Assembly (NCBI RefSeq): GCF_905475395.1
Contig: NC_058337.1
Span: forward strand, 12,884,983-12,948,982
Length of the DNA: 64,000 nt
Direction of reading: 5' to 3'
Source of the DNA: Chrysoperla carnea
Lineage: Eukaryota > Arthropoda > Insecta > Neuroptera > Chrysopidae
Shown: piece after piece, positions 60,842-64,000 of the stretch
How positions within the stretch are numbered: position 1 is the stretch's first letter
Layout of the letters: every line of letters starts with the position of its first letter
Notes under the pieces: generated by a model
Seen by the model: the letters and a program-made list of their open reading frames with translations, nothing else
Told to the model about the DNA's origin: nothing
Databases searched by the model: none
Position numbers and translations under genes: made by a program

Positions 60842-61960
60842 ATGGAAAATAATTTATTTGATAATGTAAATAATCATTTTTTTATCGATGAAGAAAACTT
60901 TAAATTTAAAAAAGAGTTACACAGTGAATTTATTAAAACTGAAATATTTGATGAAAGTGATTCTATGGAACATGAATCAATTAAAGAAGAAAATAATACA
61001 ACGGAAGATCATGAAATAATTAAAAAGGAAATACTAGAAGAAAATGTTACAGCAAAACACAAACGGATTGATTTTAATGAAGAAGTTTCCATGGATAAAT
61101 ATAAAAAAATTAAACTTGAACATCAATTAAATACAGAATTTATTATAAATGATGAAATATTTGATGAAAATGATTTAGAACATCAATCAATTCAAAAAGA
61201 AGACAAGAATATTTCATGTGACGTTTGTCATGCAAAATTAGCTGATCAATACCGTTTAATTGAACATAAACGAATACACACTGGAGAAAAACTTTTTTCT
61301 TGTGAAGTTTGTGATAAATCATTTACTCACCGACACAATTTAAAAAGACATAAACGGACTCATACTGGAGAAAAACCTTTTCCTTGTGAAGTTTGTGGTA
61401 AATCATTTACTCAGCCAACCACTTTAACAGCACATAAACGGACTCATACTGGAGAAAAACCTTTTTCTTGTGAAGTTTGTGATAAATCATTTACTCAGCC
61501 AGCCACTTTAACAGCACATAAACGGACTCATATTGGAGAAAAACCTTTTTCTTGTGAAGTTTGTGATAAATCATTTACTCAGCTACCCACTTTAACAGCA
61601 CATAAACGGACGCATACTGGAGAAAAACCTTTTTCTTGTGAAGTTTGTGATAAATCATTTGCTCAGCGAGACGGTTTAAAAAAACATAAAGGGACTCATA
61701 CTGGAGAAAAACCTTTTTCTTGTGAAGTTTGTGATAAATCATTTACTCAGCGAAGCCATTTAACAGTACATAAACGGACTCATACTGGAGAAAAATCTAT
61801 TTATTGTGAAGATTGTGGTAAATCATTTACTCAGCGATCCACTTTAACAGCACACAAACGGACTCATACTGGAGAAAAACCTTTTTCTTGTGAAGTTTGT
61901 GATAAATCATTTACTCAGCGAAGCCATTTAACAGTACATAAACGGACTCATACTGGATAA
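60842..61960 (+). CDS. C2H2 zinc-finger protein, nine fingers, 3'-truncated array
   Basis: The ATG at 60842 opens a 372-residue, apparently intronless frame; the GTG further upstream is not a likely start. The N-terminal 130 or so residues are acidic and resemble those of the 1831-2883 protein (NVNNHFFIDEENFKFKKELH versus NNHLFISKENIKLEKELQ), with psi-K-x-E motifs (IKTE, IKEE, IKKE, IKLE). Nine C2H2 fingers of 28 residues follow, most with the consensus CEVCDKSFTQ...HKRTHTGEKP. Fingers 3-5 and 7-9 are nearly identical at the DNA level, and fingers 7 and 9 carry the same QRSHLTV helix. A nuclear DNA-binding role is likely. The frame ends at HTG where the linker codon GAA has become TAA, and finger-like sequence continues beyond it. 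Confidence 0.87.
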   Translation: MENNLFDNVNNHFFIDEENFKFKKELHSEFIKTEIFDESDSMEHESIKEENNTTEDHEIIKKEILEENVTAKHKRIDFNEEVSMDKYKKIKLEHQLNTEFIINDEIFDENDLEHQSIQKEDKNISCDVCHAKLADQYRLIEHKRIHTGEKLFSCEVCDKSFTHRHNLKRHKRTHTGEKPFPCEVCGKSFTQPTTLTAHKRTHTGEKPFSCEVCDKSFTQPATLTAHKRTHIGEKPFSCEVCDKSFTQLPTLTAHKRTHTGEKPFSCEVCDKSFAQRDGLKKHKGTHTGEKPFSCEVCDKSFTQRSHLTVHKRTHTGEKSIYCEDCGKSFTQRSTLTAHKRTHTGEKPFSCEVCDKSFTQRSHLTVHKRTHTG

Positions 61961-62046
61961 AAACGTTTTTCTTGTGAAGTTTGTGATAAATCATTTACTC
62001 TCCGAAGCGATTTAATTTGCCCATAAACAAACTCATACCAGAAAAG
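61961..62046 (+). pseudogene. Remnant of a tenth zinc finger
   Basis: Directly after the stop the sequence still reads FSCEVCDKSFTLRSDL in frame. It then loses frame by one base: CATAAACAAACTCATACC encodes the HKQTHT half in another frame. A nonsense change (GAA to TAA) and an indel have thus removed the last finger. Confidence 0.85.
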
Positions 62047-62788
62047 CACCCAACCCGATTCCTTTATACGCTAGTAAAGTAGAACGCCATCTCGTGTTTT
62101 ATTTTTATTTTTTGGTTTTATTTTCTCTCTAATTCATAAGAATATCCAGGAAAACGGTAAAATTGCAATTATGGTTTATTATTGGGTGTGTTTTCACAAA
62201 TTATGATAATAAAAACGGTCAGGGAATTTTTCTTATCAACATGGAAGTCAAGGAATTTCAAATTAATTAATTCGATTGCCATCTTGTGTTTATGATTCGA
62301 GAAAATTTCAAAAAAATGTGAACCAGGTCGTTACACACGGTGGGATTGTTTGGGTTTTGAGAATCAAAGTCCATTTTTGTGTCGTCTTAAAACATACGTT
62401 AGATTTACAATGTCTTAAAATGAGGTCACGTACAGAGTTTTGGAAAAGTTTTTTTCTGGACTTTATAGAATTAACTTCTTGAAAAATAGTGACTGAATAT
62501 CATAAAATGTTCTCTTACTATGAAAAATAGTTTCTTGTCTTTATTGACTTTATGGCCTAACATGATGAACAAAAGTTTGAACCCTTCACCTTGGGATGAT
62601 TCCTGGACACGGGCCTGATGTGAGCAAATGTAGAAAACTGCTATTTATCGAAAGTGTTCAGATTGTTGGCCATAGTAGCTCACAAACGAATAATTGTAAA
62701 TTACGTCGGTAAATCGCGTTGAGATTTCATCAGTAAATACACTAATAATTTACTAGATTTACAATAACACCTTCGATTTTTTTTCTAG
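62047..62788. other. Between zinc-finger gene and FAHD2 exon
   Basis: No upstream exon of the FAHD2-type gene or other gene is recognised. The frame at 62276-62482 has no known pattern. Confidence 0.4.
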
Positions 62789-62936
62789 GTTATTTACATT
62801 ATACCCAGGTGATGTAATTTTAACAGGGACACCTGCTGGAGTGGGTGTGTTTAGAAATCCTCCTCTATATTTACAAAAAGGTGATGTAATAAGTGAAATT
62901 GAAGGTATCGGAAAAATGATAAATAAAGTAGTTTAA
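62789..62936 (+). CDS. Terminal exon of a FAHD2-type fumarylacetoacetate-hydrolase-family protein
   Basis: A TTTTTTTTCTAG acceptor leads into one base plus 48 codons and a stop. The translation contains [18 protein letters not shown], then [20 protein letters not shown] and ends INKVV. The [13 protein letters not shown] motif and the C-terminal E-I-E-x-I-G-x-x-x-N are the hallmark C-terminus of FAH-domain hydrolases and decarboxylases, closest to FAHD2. AATAAA at about 62952 can serve as the poly(A) signal. The exon enters in phase 2. I find no earlier exon in the window, so this is either the end of a gene with a long last intron or a duplicated fragment. The product's substrate cannot be deduced. 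Confidence 0.8.
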
Positions 62937-64000
62937 AATAAAGTGTAAAGAATAAATGTTGGTTTTTTAATTTTAATCATGTACAATACTTAAAAATGAT
63001 GTACTTAAAATAATCACCTACACATTATACAATAAAACCAAATTAATTAGAATTTTAACTTCTTTTAATTTAAAATTATTTCCTGTATATAATCCATTTT
63101 CATTTTCATTTATCCAATAGAAAGAATAATTCACGCCTAAAGATGTAACCTCATGAAGAAGCTTGCCTTAAAATTTACTAATCCGACTAGAATGTCTCGT
63201 GATAATAATAAAAGTTATTAACTTTTCTTTTTTTTAAAGAACAGCAATAGATCTTTTTCATGAAAAATTGAAATACTTTTTGTTAACTTTTTATGAAAAT
63301 TTAGGTAACTCGAAAATTACGCATTTTTAAAAATAAAAACACTATGATAAAAATGGTTAAAAAGTCACCATATTTGAAATAATTTAAAACTATTTTTATT
63401 GGCTAGTAGCCCATGATGTCAATTATTATTTTCAATACTACAATTTTAGTTCTTATCAATTATTTCCTAGGATCGATATTTTTCGATTTAGACCCGAAAA
63501 AGGGGGTCGTGATTATTGTTTGTTACGTAACTCGTTTATTTTTAATCTTACACGAAAATGGTTATTACCAAAGTTTTTTGAAATTGAATTTCCTACACTT
63601 TTAATCCTTATCATTTTTTTCTTAGGATCGATATTTTTTTTCGGACCTAGTGTCAGAACGAGTACCACCGACTTTCCTTAGCTTCTGGACGACGTCATCT
63701 ATAGTTGTGATGAAGACTAAGATGGCCCCAGCTTGGTCCTGCTTGGCCCAGTAACCAGTATAGCTGACTAAAAAGGAACGGCTTCGCACTACACTGAATA
63801 AATGTCATATCTTACATTGGTCTCAGTGTATTTCGGAACGTACCTTTAGATAGGGGCTAAAGTAAAAAAGTGTTCAGCTGCTAACATCAAATACCAGTTC
63901 TGAAATTGACCAGAATGGCGCTTGTGTAGCAAAAGGGGGATTGATGTTTAGATATCTATCCTATTCTTATTGCTTTGCGCACTTCTGTTAAAACTTGGAG
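62937..64000. other. 3' flank of the FAHD2 exon
   Basis: AT-rich DNA to about 63640, then a somewhat more GC-balanced stretch. GGATCGATATTTTT occurs twice (about 63471 and 63626), suggesting a small duplication. No gene is supported; the frame at 63413-63604 is not recognised. Confidence 0.4.

Overview
The window is animal nuclear DNA, almost certainly from an insect. It is strongly AT-rich, its genes are split by GT-AG introns, and much of the rest is short non-autonomous transposable elements and dispersed repeats. The spermine synthase, PCNA and MARCH8-type proteins read most like their insect and vertebrate counterparts. I cannot name the order or species from sequence alone.

Layout: (1) 1-7.1 kb holds a terminal-inverted-repeat element split by an insertion, an apparently intronless seven-finger C2H2 zinc-finger gene (1831-2883), and repeats. 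(2) 7.16-19.81 kb is a complete spermine synthase gene on the + strand. It has seven coding positions. The second can be filled by either of two 112-nt exons (8968-9079 or 10594-10705) with identical phases. Including both or neither gives an early stop, so they look like mutually exclusive exons. This is the most interesting signal I found. (3) 19.8-26.1 kb is repeats and foldback elements. (4) 26.6-30.8 kb is a complete four-exon PCNA gene (260 aa) with E2F-like and CCAAT motifs upstream. (5) 31-44.3 kb has no recognisable gene and is rich in foldback elements. (6) 44.47-57.19 kb is a MARCH8-type membrane E3 ubiquitin ligase on the - strand, three coding exons and 444 aa. Its 10.4-kb first intron is packed with mobile elements, including one with a clean 8-bp target duplication and one pogo/Tigger-like element. 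(7) 57.2-64 kb holds repeats, a second zinc-finger gene (60842-61960) whose array is cut short by a nonsense change, and one terminal exon of a FAHD2-type fumarylacetoacetate-hydrolase-family protein whose other exons are not visible.

The genes do not form a pathway. Spermine synthase makes polyamines, PCNA is the replication clamp, MARCH8 works in membrane-protein turnover, and the two zinc-finger proteins are related probable transcription factors that share an N-terminal region rich in SUMO-consensus-like motifs. No tRNA, rRNA or CRISPR array was found, and the only trace of a transposon protein with a clear family signature is a short LINE RNase H relic at about 14.7-15.0 kb.
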